From Acanthochromis polyacanthus (Eukaryota > Chordata > Actinopteri > Pomacentridae), in NCBI RefSeq assembly GCF_021347895.1, contig NC_067132.1, positions 25,947,757 through 26,011,756 on the forward strand: DNA of 64,000 nucleotides. The letters are read 5' to 3'. The notes beneath the pieces were generated by a model. That model was not told where the DNA came from. It did not search any database and saw only the letters and a list, made by a program, of their open reading frames with translations. How positions within the stretch are numbered: position 1 is the first letter of the stretch; the number at the start of each line of letters is the position of its first letter. Below, piece after piece: positions 1 through 12,000 of the stretch. The translations under genes and the position numbers were made by a program.

Positions 1-410
1 GCACTCTTCGTAGTTTTGTGTCTCTTCGTAGTTGTTAAGCACATCTTTGTGTTTCTCTTTTTGTTTCTCTGTGGTTGATGTGTGAGTCTCTGGAGCTGTT
101 TTGTGTCTTTGCTGCTTTCCATTCAGTCGTTTTGTGTATCGTTATTGTCATTTTGCATCTGCGTCGTTGCTTTGTGTCTCTTTTGCCGTCTACAGTGTTC
201 TTTGCTATCATTTTGAGTCTCCGTGTTTCATTTCTGTGTCTTCATAGTTGTGTTTATGTCTCTTTGCCATAGGCGTCAGTTTAGGGGGGATGGTGGGGAT
301 GTGTCCCCCCCACTTTTAAAAACAAACTGACGCCCTTGCTCTTTGCAGTTATTTTGCGTGTCTTTGTGGTTATTTTGATTCTTTTAAATCTGAGCTTGTC
401 TTTCATGTTG
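1..410. repeat. GTGTCTC minisatellite, block 1
   Basis: Degenerate T-rich tandem repeat built from short words such as TTTTGTGTCTCTTTGTGG and GTCATTTTG. The same family recurs at 1180-1745, 19915-21130 and 24780-26340 and is mixed into the array at 27770-29850, always T-rich on the + strand. Its open frames are low-complexity Val/Leu/Cys/Phe strings and are not genes. Confidence 0.7.
272..334. mobile_element. 63-bp hairpin element with 11-bp perfect inverted repeats
   Basis: The ends GGCGTCAGTTT and AAACTGACGCC are perfect inverted repeats around a core containing a G-run and a C-run. It interrupts the GTGTCTC array. It looks like a minimal MITE or a deletion derivative of a DNA transposon. 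No target-site duplication is obvious, so the class is unknown. Confidence 0.5.
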
Positions 411-757
411 AATCTTTTGCTTTTGAGGTCTGAAAAAACAAAACATGCTTCGTACTGACCACCTGAACAAACATTCTGGGGAAAGAAAAGTTGTAGGAAA
501 AACTTTTTATTTGATTATAGCTTTCGATTTTGTCCAAGCAAACACTCCTTGGTGACTCGTTATTGCATTCCAACACATGTGTGGAACATGATGAACAATG
601 CTGAAGTGACTTCAAAAGGAAGGAAGGAATGTTTCATCAGCGGCTGAAGGCCATGAAGAATGTCTCCTATTGGAATTCCTTCGGCCAACATGATTAAAGT
701 CTGTAGATTATCTTCTTATCCTGATTGATTGTGAACCAAACTAATCTACTGTGTTTC

Positions 758-784
758 AATAAAAACTTGTCATGCTGCAATAAA
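758..784 (+). other. Two AATAAA signals, possible 3' end of an upstream gene
   Basis: AATAAA occurs at 758-763 and again at 779-784 in non-repetitive sequence following the first minisatellite block. This could be the polyadenylation region of a gene lying to the left of the window. No convincing terminal coding exon was found before it, so chance occurrence in AT-rich DNA is equally possible. Confidence 0.2.
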
Positions 785-1179
785 ACCATTGAGTGCTTTT
801 ATTTAGCTTTGGTTTTATCTTAAAGTTCAGAATAGTGCGTCACAGGTCTTTCATAAAAATGCAGCTGACATGTAATAGTGTGATAACGAACCTCACCTCA
901 AGACTGGGATTTTAATTGCTTCTGTAATCGGAGTTGCTTCCGTCGAGCATTTGTTCTGCAAACAATAGATGTAGTCCACTGGAAGCCTTCACGGCCTTCG
1001 AATTGTTGCCTCATTTCATGAACTGTGTGCCAAAACTTACAAATTTAGAAAAAAGTGAACACATTTTTGGGCAAATAAGTTCCTTACACAATAATTTTCT
1101 AGAATTTAGCATGATTAGCTTGTCTATAACAACAAAAGTAACAGAAAATATGCCACCTCTTTTAAGTTATTTATTCATG

Positions 1180-1745
1180 GTTGTTTTGTGTCTCTTTGCA
1201 GACATTCTGTGTCTCTGTAGTAGACTTGTGTGTTTTTGAATTTGATTTGTGTCATTGTGTGTCTCCTTGTACCCATTTTGTGTCTGTGGTTCAATATGTG
1301 AGTCTTTTGAGTTGTTTTGTGATCTTTCTCTCTGGATCCTTCATAGTTTTGTGTCTTTGTAGTTGTTATGCATGTTTTTGTGGTTATTTTGTAACTCTTT
1401 GACTTGACCCTGTGTGTTTTTGCAGTTGTTTTGTGTCTGTGAATTTAATTTTTTGTGGTTTTGTGTCTCTTTATAATCATTTTTGTTGTTTATTTTAGTT
1501 ATGTGTCTCTGTAGTTGGTTTTTAAGTCTCTTTGTGGTTGTCTTGTGTGTCACTGCGGCAGTTTTGGTTCTCTTGTGGTCATTTTGTTTCAGTGGTTGAC
1601 TTGTGTCTCTTTGTGGCCATTTTGTGTGTTTTCTTGGTCCTTTCCTCCCCATGAAACATTGCAGGGGGTTTTCTTGTAGTTATTTTGTGTCTCTTGTTTT
1701 TTTATTCTCTTTGTGGTTGCTTTGTGTTTCATTGCGGTTTAAATG
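1180..1745. repeat. GTGTCTC minisatellite, block 2
   Basis: Same T-rich family as block 1, with repeated TTTTGTGTCTCTTTG and TTGTGGTCATTTTGTG words. Divergence between units is high, indicating an old array. Confidence 0.7.
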
Positions 1746-4490
1746 GATAAGCTTGACATTTTACCAATAATTACAATCCATAATCACAAAGTGAAAACAT
1801 AGTTTTAGAATTTTTTCCAAATTTGTTAAAAATCAACAACCCAAATCTGTCATTTGCAAATGTAATCAAAGTGTCTGAATCCTGTTTATGTTGGTTGCCT
1901 TCCTCTTCTTCTTTCAACAAACTGATTTAGTAGCAAAGTGACACCAGTTTATTTCACCAGTTTCGTTGGGAATTCCTGTTCATCATCGTTTAGTTAGAAA
2001 AGTGACATCAGGCTGACATTTGGGCTTTTCTAAAATGTCTGTGTTTGCAGAAAAAAGTGAAAAAATGATTGTTTTTGTCCTTATCACCAGCTTTGCAACC
2101 TTCAAAAAATGGTTTCGGTTGCATTTTTAAACGTATCAAACAGAGTTGAACAGCCTGTTCAAGGACATTCAGGGTGGCAGGAGATTAAAAAAAAAGAAAG
2201 AAAAATAAACTCCCAAGAAATTCCTAAAGGAATGAAATGGAAATCCAGTTCACATAGCAGCAACAATGAATTATTCACATGGAGAACTGAGCTGATGACT
2301 GAGCCGAGGGACTTTCTGCAGAACACCTCTGTTGTCTTTTCCTATCATTACTCACACATTGTTATCTAAACTGCATCACTAAGATAAACACAAATGGTTT
2401 TTAACCAATTCTAGGTGCTTTTCACACATGCTGTATGGGAGGTTTTTCCAGATTTAGCGTCACGTCTCATGCTGCAGAAGAGTCACGTTAAGTTTCTCTC
2501 ACCCTCGTATCCTCAGATATCACTTTATCCCTTATATGTGGAGTACATTTCTACATCAAAAAACCCCCACAGAAAAAAAGTCCACTGCTGCAAGGGAGAC
2601 AGCTTTTTAATACTTGTTCATGAACATAAAAAGAAAAATGCGTTCCAGCTGGGTGTCTTATTCTTGTCATGGTTCAAGTGACATTTAATGGTATGCTCTT
2701 AAATTTGATCATTTACAGAAGAAGCCAGTCCTTTTTTTTCCTTCTAAAATTAGAAATGTTTATTTCCTTCACTCGAATCTTTCTTCAGAATCCAGCAAAC
2801 AAGACGTGACATTAGCAATGAGTCATGGTTTTGGCTGCAAAAGTCCAACTTTTATTGTCCTTTAAGCTCCATTTTGGTCTCCACCGGTTAATCAGAAGAG
2901 TAGCTTGGGTTTTTAGCCAACTAGATGCTAATATTCACCAGCTAGCCAGTCGTATGGCTGCTGGTGTTGCTGAACAGCAGGTGTATGTTGGATTTATCAT
3001 CATTGTTGTACAGAATGGCTGCAGATGGGGTCAAAACGATGAGCTAAAAGAGGCGAAGAGCTAAAAGAGGCGAAGTTTAATTATTCTCTGTACAGCCGTT
3101 GTAAAGAGTGGAATTGAGGTTAAGGATGTAATATTGCTTTATAAAACAGCAAACATTGTAAATTTTCAGACAATTTTCCATCAAGACACTTGCTGTATGT
3201 ATGTTTGCATGTTATCGCCATATCAGTTTGAAGTAAACTTTTGAAATTTTGCAAATCAGGCTTGTTTTCATGCTTTGCATTAAACTACGCTGCAGAGTAT
3301 CATCAGAGGGTAGTCATACAGGCTACGTTATACATAGCTGTAAAAAAAAACAGAAGAATGGGGGAACTACAATCCAATTGGTCGCAGCCACCAAATACTT
3401 TCAAAGAAGAAGAAGAAACCAAATTTAGCCCATGTGCAAGAGAATAATGGACGGAAGTCTTCAGGAATCATTTTTGATCGGGGAAAGTTGGAATTATCCT
3501 TCCATTTAAGCTTGTTTTGACCATGTTTCGAGCTTTTGGATGCGAAGTCGCCTAAAGAAGCGAAAACAGCCAATCAGTCGTGTCAGTTAAATGTCTACTA
3601 CGTCAGAACTTATTCAGAAACTGGCCTTTTCATCTCCCAAGAAGAAAACTGACTCCTTTTCGAATAAGTCAAAAGGAACTTCAAGAGCACTTACAAGCTT
3701 TTTTGCAAGAATTAGAATGCTTTGGGGTTTTTTTTAACTAGTGTGATACTTCCAAATTTTGGGCGATAGATAGTATTTGGTTGTACGCATGAAAGATTCT
3801 GCATATAACTGACTAAGAATTGAAGAAAAAGAGCTGGAATAACATGTATGCAGGCTATCCAACATTCATTTCCAAAGAAATCCAACTCCTTCAGTCTTAA
3901 AGTGCTTTCACATTATTGCAGAAAACAAAGCTGGCATTTTGTTTTTTGTCGTTGCCTTATTTTAGCTTCTCTAAATTTCTGAACTACTTCTCTTCAAACA
4001 TCATCATCTGGTTTATACTATTGTTTTATTTGTGTACTTGATTCTTTCCTATCCTGTACAAAAGTTGGTTAAAAAAAAAAATCAGTTCGCAGTGGATCAC
4101 TGTGTTGTGTTTTTTTTTTGCGAGAAATCTGGTAGCTGCAGGAGACCAGGTTGATCATTTCTCCACTGGCCAAAGATTAGCAGATTAAAGTGGTTAAAGT
4201 TCAAGAAAAGTCCCTTTCAGGTCAAGTCATGGCCAAGTTTTCTTCAAGCTGACCATTACAACGGCAGATTATAAAGATTAAATACTAATAGTGGTCACCC
4301 TGCTTGAGCCTTTCATGTTTTTATCATGAAATCTGAACTCAGCTAAGTTTACAGCTCCTCTAGTTGTATTAATTTCTGCTTTACTTCCTTCCACCTGGAG
4401 GCTGGAAGTCAGCAGGTGTACCTTGTCTCCTTTCCTGGCTCGTTTCCTTGTTTCAACAATACCACATGGCATTGCACAATCCTGCCTGAC
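1746..4490. other. Intergenic DNA, no gene recognised
   Basis: AT-rich unique sequence with homopolymer runs. Open frames are short (under 90 codons), lack recognisable domains and have no supporting splice pattern. It holds the distal upstream region of the chemokine gene. Confidence 0.5.
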
Positions 4491-4491
4491 A

Positions 4492-4503
4492 GGGGAAAAT
4501 CCC
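4492..4503 (+). promoter_or_regulatory. kappaB-like site upstream of the chemokine gene
   Basis: GGGGAAAATCCC is a near-palindromic NF-kappaB-type site, one base off the strict GGGRNWYYCC consensus. It sits about 50 bp upstream of the inferred transcription start. Mammalian CCL20 is known to be driven by a proximal NF-kappaB site, so the placement is consistent with a cytokine-inducible promoter. Binding itself is inferred. Confidence 0.45.
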
Positions 4504-4513
4504 ACAAGCGTCC

Positions 4514-4547
4514 TACTTAAGGAACAAGCGCCGTGTGGTGTCAGTTA
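4514..4547 (+). promoter_or_regulatory. Core promoter of the chemokine gene (TATA-like box plus initiator)
   Basis: TACTTAA at 4514-4520 lies about 29 bp upstream of an initiator-like TCAGTTA at 4541-4547, the usual TATA-to-start spacing. Start at the initiator would give a 5' UTR of about 100 nt before the ATG at 4641. Confidence 0.4.
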
Positions 4548-4640
4548 CACTCTCACTGAACGCCTTCAGCCACTCTACACCTCTTCAGCCTCACACTGAC
4601 TGAGACCTGCAGAGCGACAGCAGCGACCGACCGACCGAGC

Positions 4641-6766
4641 ATGGCAGGCAGGAAAGTGTTTCTGATCGCAGCTCTGTGCTCACTCCTCATCCTCACCACC
4701 TTCACTGGCACCACAGAGTCTGGTGAGTCCACCGCTTTCTGAGAGCATTGTCAGAGTTTTAGTGCACTGAGGGAAGGAGAATTTTTTTCTGCAAACAGTG
4801 TTATATTCATAGAGGCGGTGTTAAAATCAAAAATGTTGTTTGCAGCGGATTCTTTACGTTTACTGTCTGTGTTTGCAGCCAGCTGTTGCCTGAGGTACAC
4901 CAAGCGTAAGCTGCATTGTAAACGAGTTCTTGGCTACACCATCCAGAACATCGGCACCGCCTGTGACATCAACGCTGTCATGTGAGTAAAACATCAGAAA
5001 AACATCATGGGCGTCGTTTAAAAGCTCACAGTAAATCCTTTCATTATGTTTTGCAATCAGTTTGTTTCCTCTAAAGTTCACGTTTCAGTCATCCAGACCG
5101 TTGTCCAGTCTGATCTTGGTTAAAAATTGCAAAATATATCATAATATGTTCCATTACTGTCTTGTAAGATCAAGAAAAATCTCAGTTTCTCACATGGATT
5201 CAGCAAATGTTGAGCATTTTTGCTTCAATATGCAAGTATTGTGGTGTTGATCGGTGACATTCAGCTGCCTCCACATCAGACTCTTGTCCCACCATTGGGC
5301 TCCAATTCCATCATCCTAGACTGCAGCTTGTAAAGACAGTAGTTCTGATGTTCAAATGATCTGCTGCAAGCTGGAGCGCCAACTGGAACCTGCAGCAGCT
5401 GGAAAATTGCTTCACGAGCCGCTACAATGGCAGTGAGTCAGTTGGTGATGCAATAGCCAGCTCGCTGCTGGCTGCAGTCCAAAATGATGGAGCTGAAAGT
5501 CCAAGTAATGCAATGCAGCTGAATGACAGAAAAACCTGATCAGGCTACAGGTTGGTAAAGAAAGGATCGGACAGGTTGGGGCTAGCTGGTTAGCAGTGGC
5601 TGAACTTTAAAGAAACTTTTAAATACCAAAAAAATAAGTTATCGAAATATTTAGCGAATGAATTGCCCTTATGAACGCTAAAAAAAGTCAAAATTGCAGC
5701 ATTTATCAGAACCAGAAACTGCAGAAAACAATAGTCAGTGAACTACTCATCTGGGAGAAGCAGCTTCATTGGGGGTAATTCATGAAATCTAAGCTTAAAA
5801 TCGGGATATTTCGCCAAAAGCGTCCTATTTCACATATCTTATTTAAAAATGTGTTATATCGAAACTCTTGGGAGTAGCCAGATACTGCAAAACAAACAAC
5901 GAAACAGTCACGCGACAAAAATTCAAGGACTTATCAGCTGAACTGCAGGCATGCAGAGCAGATAAGATACAAGTACACAAAGAAATGAAACTTGTGAACA
6001 GTTGGATATCTATAATTTGCAGAGCCAGCTTTGTTTTTCAGTATTTTCAACAGCTGGGGGCACTTGGAAAATGCTGTGTGTCTTCATTCCAAGTTTGAGG
6101 TTCTCTCTAAACATGGTTGTTTCCATAGCGATGCAGGACTTTATATTGCCGTCAAAATGAGTAAAGAAAAAATTTGACGGGAGTGAAATAAACGCCAAGA
6201 AACTGATAAATAAATGCAGAAGAAAACAGGATGCAAACACAATCTAACCACTCATTAAATACACTTGAAATGCAACTAGGGCTGAAATAAGATATTCAGT
6301 GACTGAGTTTAAAGGATTTGAGTGACGCCACAAAAAAGAAAAGAAACTTAAAATTATTGAGTTTCCCCGGAAGTTAATATTTGACCTAAAATCAATAACG
6401 ACAAGCTGGTTTGGACGAGTTTGTTGTAAATGTGTGTCAAAGAAAGTCCACAGTTAATCTTCAATCTGACGCCCAGGCATCAGAAATATGTGACTTTAAT
6501 GAAGTGCATTCATTCATGAGATCATTTCTCATTCCTGCTGCAGATTCCATGTTCCTGGCAGGTTCCTGTGTGCCAACCCTGGCAAGGAGTGGGCTCAGAC
6601 GGCGATGAAGTGTGTGGAGTGAGTACAAAAAGCGCACTTTTCTGTACATTTGGTTCATTTTTATTCCTCTCTGCCGCTCACTGAACCAAATTCATGTTTG
6701 TTTTGCAGTGAAAGGAGGAGGCCACTCAGAAGCGTTACAAAAGGGAGAACTTCTGCATCACCATGA
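4641..6766 (+). CDS. ccl20: CC chemokine, CCL20 (MIP-3 alpha)-like, four exons
   Basis: Secreted chemoattractant expected to act through a CCR6-type receptor on lymphocytes and dendritic cells. Coding exons are 4641-4722, 4879-4981, 6544-6618 and 6709-6766, all with GT/AG borders, giving 105 residues. Residues 1-27 form a hydrophobic signal peptide. The mature part has the adjacent CC pair (30-31) and canonical partners Cys56 and Cys71. CDINAVIFH at 56-64 and CANP at 71-74 closely match the CCL20 hallmark, and the four-exon layout fits the CCL19/20/21/25 group rather than three-exon inflammatory CC chemokines. Two more cysteines (41 and 85) suggest a third disulfide. The C-terminus is basic (ERRRP and following). 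The last exon has a second frame that also ends in a stop, so the C-terminal tail is the least certain part. A kappaB-like site and core promoter lie upstream, with a poly(A) signal at 7431. Which fish CCL20 paralogue this is cannot be decided here. Confidence 0.85.
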
Positions 6767-7119
6767 ACTGAGAAGATGAACAACCAAAGTTCATAGTATT
6801 TCCTCACATTCTGCGCTCTGATCTTCAAATTACTGTACTGGGGCTGTCTAGTGATTATTGTTTGTGGTCTTTTCTTATATTTGTTCTGTTTTATAAACAG
6901 GGAAGTGTAGTATTCTTAATACAGAATAAGCTGTGCTTGTAGATATTGTGCCGAAAAGAACAAAAAAGAAGGAAACAACGTTTTTGGAAAGTATTTTAAA
7001 TGTAATTTTTAATTTTTTTGTTGTTGTTTGAGGTCTGACTTTTTATTTTCTTAGAGATGAAGTCAGAAACAGAGTTCTCATTAAGTGAGTTTTTACTTGT
7101 AATTGATTTTTGTCAATGA

Positions 7120-7304
7120 ATTTATTAGAACATTTTTTGAGAATACAAATGTTGGACAAACAGTCACATATTTTGCCATTTAAACGTCATTTTACTTCAT
7201 CGTGATAAATCAGTATTAGTTACAAGAAATACAAAATGTCAATGTGAACTTGTTGCATAAAGAAGGTAAAGCTTCCCTTTTATTCCACCTCAAATAGCTT
7301 ATTT
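7120..7304 (+). promoter_or_regulatory. AUUUA pentamers in the chemokine 3' UTR
   Basis: ATTTA occurs near 7120, 7178 and 7300 in the inferred 3' UTR. Such pentamers mark unstable cytokine mRNAs, but three scattered copies in AT-rich sequence is weak evidence. Confidence 0.25.
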
Positions 7305-7430
7305 ATTCCACTCCGTCTTCTTCAGATCTCTTGCTTCATTCAGTGCAAACATTGTACTTATTTTGCATCAAATATTTCCCCCAAATGTAACTGAACAAAT
7401 TAAGCATCTTTGCAAATTTTTGGAGTTTAA

Positions 7431-7436
7431 AATAAA
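7431..7436 (+). other. Poly(A) signal of the chemokine gene
   Basis: AATAAA about 665 nt after the chemokine stop codon, followed by a T/G-rich stretch (TTTTGTGGGTTTG) of the downstream-element type. It is the first good signal after the coding end. Confidence 0.55.
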
Positions 7437-8378
7437 GTTTTGTGGGTTTGAACAGAGCTTGGCTGCACCGTGTTTGAATACTCTGACTCAGAAAGGATCA
7501 AAGACCAAATAAAACATTAAGACCTTGTTTGCTTTTGGTTTTAAAATGCATTTTAGAGATCCAAACACAAATGGACAGCTGAGATGTATCACTGTTCACA
7601 CCTTTGTTTATCATGCGTCTCCGGTTTGTGCACACTATTCCAGCTGTTGAGGCTGCTAGGATGGACCTTGTGTTTAGTGCTGCCCTCTTATGTTCAGATC
7701 GCTCAAGATGCACTTGAAAAAGAACCGAGTGTGAAAAATGAAAATATATGTACATTAAAAATGATTAATGATAATATATATTTTAAAATATACAAATTCA
7801 GTGCAAATATTTTCCTTTTTTGTACATGGGTATCCAAGTAGGAGCTGAAAACACACCAGCATGAGTTCATGTGAGAGGGATTGTGCCGTAAAGGTTCATT
7901 CTGATTCATTTCAACCATTAAATTGGTTACTTTGGCTCTCTGGGTGATGCTAGCTTCACACTCAACACCTCCACTGTGGAGATTCAGGGAAGAGCTGCAC
8001 AAAAGAGTTCATAGTTTGAGCAACGACAACCCAGAATGGATGCAATTATCAAAAAGATTATTGTTAGCGCTCAAAAACATACATTTTGACATGGTACATG
8101 CAGAAAAAAAAACGGCTAAATTTAAAATACAATGGAGGTGGAAGCTAATACTACTTATAATCATGCTAGTGGGATACACACCAGGCTGAAATAGACCAGA
8201 AGTGTCCTTTAAACTGTACAAATTGCAAAAGTAATTAATGGAAAATGCCCCATATGTCAAGAAGTGAGCACTCTGAGATTTAAGCCATCTATTAGCATGT
8301 AGGAATCTCATCAGTTTTTAATAAGACGGGAAAGTTTTGCAAAGAAACAGGTGAGTGAGACATCTTTTTGATGCTCCT
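7437..8378. other. Intergenic spacer between two convergent genes
   Basis: AT-rich DNA between the chemokine poly(A) signal and a MITE beyond the TLR stop codon. Small open frames on both strands have no recognisable domains. It may contain the distal part of the TLR 3' UTR. Confidence 0.4.
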
Positions 8379-8832
8379 TTAACTCCTGTTGTCTTTATTT
8401 ACTGGCACCAAAACAAGTTGTTCCTTCGTTTGAAAAAACCCAAAAACTAAGTAAAAAAAAAAAAAAAAAACTCCCCGAATTTCTAAAAATTTACAAAATC
8501 TTCAGGAAAAAAAAACTCCAAAACTTCCTCTAAAGTTTCCTTGAAAGTTTTTTTTTTTTAAATCCCCAAATTTGACAAGAAATATAGAATTTAAAGAATA
8601 AAAAAATGTAAATATTTTCAAAAAATGAACAAAAATCTTCAAAAAAAAATCCTAAAAATATCTAAAGTGATTACATATATATCAGTAAAAGCTGTAATTT
8701 TTTCTTTAAGAACATTCAGAAAAAATTCAACCAAAATCCAGGAAAATTCGTTGGATTTTAGTTGATTTTTTTTTTCACATTTTCAAACTTTAAAACGGGT
8801 CAATTTGAGCAGCAGGACGACGGGAGGGTTAA
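8379..8832. mobile_element. Non-autonomous DNA element with CTCCTGTTGTC-type ends, copy 1
   Basis: The left end reads TTAACTCCTGTTGTC and the right end is its degenerate inverted form (CAGGACGACGGGAGGGTTAA). TTAA is present at both borders, as expected for a TTAA-targeting (piggyBac-like) element. The interior is A/T homopolymer-rich and non-coding. A second copy in opposite orientation lies at 40996-41482. Confidence 0.6.
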
Positions 8833-9043
8833 GCTGACTTTTGAAAAAAAATATTCATGTCAGTCCTTCTTTTTTCTCAGACATATTAAATGTTCATCCC
8901 TCAGTGCTTCACCATAACTAGGCCTTCTAGTTTATGGTTGAATGTCCATGTAAAGACTGCTCAGTTCAGTAGCTGACATCCTTCAGATAAACTTCTCAAG
9001 CCACTGAGGACAAAGATGAAAAAGCTTGTATTTCTTATTTCCA

Positions 9044-12000
9044 TCATGGTGCTTCCAGCAGATTGAGGTGGAATCTGTCCTCATCCGGATCTTCTTTGTT
9101 CTTCAGAGCCTTTCGGAGCTTCTCCCAGAACACCTCGGTGTGTTCTCCAGCTTGCGGCCAGCTCAGGTAGGTTTGCCTCTTCAACAGTTTCCTCATGCGG
9201 TGGTACGGAGACAGCAGATATGTGGGAATCTCCTCCAGGAACACCAGGATCAGAACGTCCTTCTGCTCGTCGAACAGTCGGAAACTGTGAGTTGGGAAGG
9301 AGACAGAGCAGCATTAGAGGCTTTATGGAGGAATGAGTCAAGATAGGAGTCAATGGGCTTTTAAAAGCAAAATAAAGAAACTAGCTAATGTGTCTGATTA
9401 AAGAGGAGAATACAGGGAAGTTAGAAGTAAGTGAATCCCCAAAGTTCCTCAAAAAACTGAATTAAAACACTTTTTTACCGATTAAAAGATCTGGACATCC
9501 ATAGAAATCATTTCGGCATTAGATTTATGCAAAAACTACATTTTTCAAAAGTCCCTTGCACCCTTATGTCTTTAACATTACAGCAGGCAGTTTAATGTGT
9601 AATTAAGCATCCTGTCATTGGCAGAAAAACACCAGACTTGCTGAAGTTTGGATTCCTTCACTTTTAACACAATTTGTGCATTAAAACTTTGTTGTTGTTT
9701 TTTTTAAAAAAGGCTTTACATCGAGCTGAGATGTCAAATTTGCTGATTTAATGAAAAGAAACTGCAATAACTATTACATTTTTCTCACACAATTACAATA
9801 CAATAATTTTACGATCTAGTTTCATTCTCCTTTTCTATTTATATTTAATAATTAAAAAAAGAGAGAAAGATTTAGCGTCACCAGCTTTATATCTTAAGGT
9901 AATAATGGTAATCAGCGGAAGCATGCTTTTCTGTTTTGTCATTTTTCAGAAACTTGTACTTAATTTTGCCTCATAATTGGCTGAGAAAGTGGCTTTATTG
10001 GGTTGCATTTGTGTCTAAATAGTGTAAATCAGACTGGGACGGCCTTGTTTTTCCAATGGCATTGCATTGAAAGATAAGTCTGTGTCTTGGTTTCATGTAC
10101 ATTAAAAACATTGATATCAGCTGTAAGTATAAGAAGCCAAGCATAGCTGGGAAACTATTAACCTCAGCTCAGTGTTTCTCACTTTTGTGCTTCATACAGA
10201 TGATGCAAAGTGTTTCACTGCGCTACCTGGCCGCCTGGATCTCTCTGGAGCACCACTCGCTGTCCAGGTATCTGCGGCTGATCACACAGATGGTCTTCCT
10301 GCTCCCGTAGATGCCGTCGGTGATGTTGTCTATGATGGGTTTCCCTGAGGAAGACCAGAAGATAAAGAACAGAGGGAGTATTTCCACCGTGACCTCCTCA
10401 ACAGTTGAGTAAAGTGCTGCGGTGACTCCATCTGGAGTGCAGATGAAAGTCCAAAATGGAGAAATCTGTTGTGGTGGTTCACATATGTGCACCCATACTG
10501 TGTTTACTTGTAGTGATTACACGTCTTCTGTACATGTGCGAAGAAAAGAGTTGCTTTGTTTTTATGACTGGACCAAATAAAAGTCCAGATAAGAGCAGTT
10601 GGGTATTCTAATTTGCATCTAGAACCAAGAACAGGAGGTAGTGATGTTTAAAAGCATTTTGGGAAACGTATTTTCCCGTGTAAAGCAAGATTAAAGACAG
10701 GTTATGTGATTTTATGATGGCTTGACATACAAAAATAACAAAGTGAGAGCAAGACTTTGATTTTCTACATCAGGACATTAAAGCTGCTCTGGTCACTTTC
10801 TAGAAAGCATCACATATTGATCATATTTAGCATTTTCTCTAAGAAAGACTATCTTTAGTTTGTTATTGTCTGATTAAATCCACAATCACTGCATTTAAAC
10901 CTACATTGTTCTGTATTGCTTGTCAGGTTTAATGTGTGGCAGCAGCACCCTCTCGTGGTCAAACAAAAATATAGTTTTCAAGAGCTTTTTATTGTTGAAA
11001 ACTTGGCTTCAGTTAGCATCATCGAAACTTAAATTCTGACCTCAGTAACTGTTGTGTGTTTTGAACCTTCTTGGCAAAGAAAATATAGAAAATGTGGAAC
11101 CTGCAGATGCACTTCCAAGCTTTTGAAAAGTACATTGCTGTTTAGCCTGAAGCTTCTGTGTGCTGCAAACAAAAGTCAGATTTATGCTTTTATTGGAAGA
11201 CTTTTCAAACAATGTCTTGGAAAATTAGAAGGAAAAAAAAGATGATAAGAACAAGGAGTAACTGGTTGGTTTGACAAATATTCACCTGCTAAACCAGAAC
11301 ATATCTACTGAAGGCATATCTGTGAGGGCATCTAAAAGATCCCCAAAATAATTAGGAATGTCCCAAGTTTCATGGCCACCCATCTAGTCATTGAAATGTG
11401 CTCATCTGGACAGCCACCCTTCTAAAAACCTAATCTAGAAATGTCATTTTGAATTCAACCGAGCCTGGTAATTTAGGTGTAAAGTCAGTCTTACCTGGCT
11501 CAAAGTCTCGATGGTGCAGACACAGCTTCCAGCCCTGTTCTCCTTCCAGCTTTGGTAAGAGCTCTCTGATGACCCAGGGCTCATCGTGGGTGTTGTAGGA
11601 GATGAAGGCGTCATACTGATGAGGCGCTTGCTTGTTTTTGTGCTTTGTGTCAAGAAGCCAAGCCATGAAGAGGTAATAGGCATAGACCAGCTGCCATCTC
11701 ATGAAGTCGTAGGTAAAGGTCGCTATCATAAAACAGAGGACTGTGCATGTGGTGGAGACGAAACAGATAAAGCCGGTGTCGACTGAGCAGTCCCGGACGT
11801 CCAGGTCCAACAGCTTCGTACCTTCAACGACTGGCGGATAGTTGCACGTATAGTTATAAGCGTCAAAAACTTGAGTGTAGTTGTCTTTTTTACCCACTGG
11901 AGGAACCAGGCGTTATCACAGTCACAGGTGAAGCTGTTAGATTGAAGATCCAAATAAACCAGAGCTGGCAGGGACTTTATTGCCTCCTTCCTGATAACTG

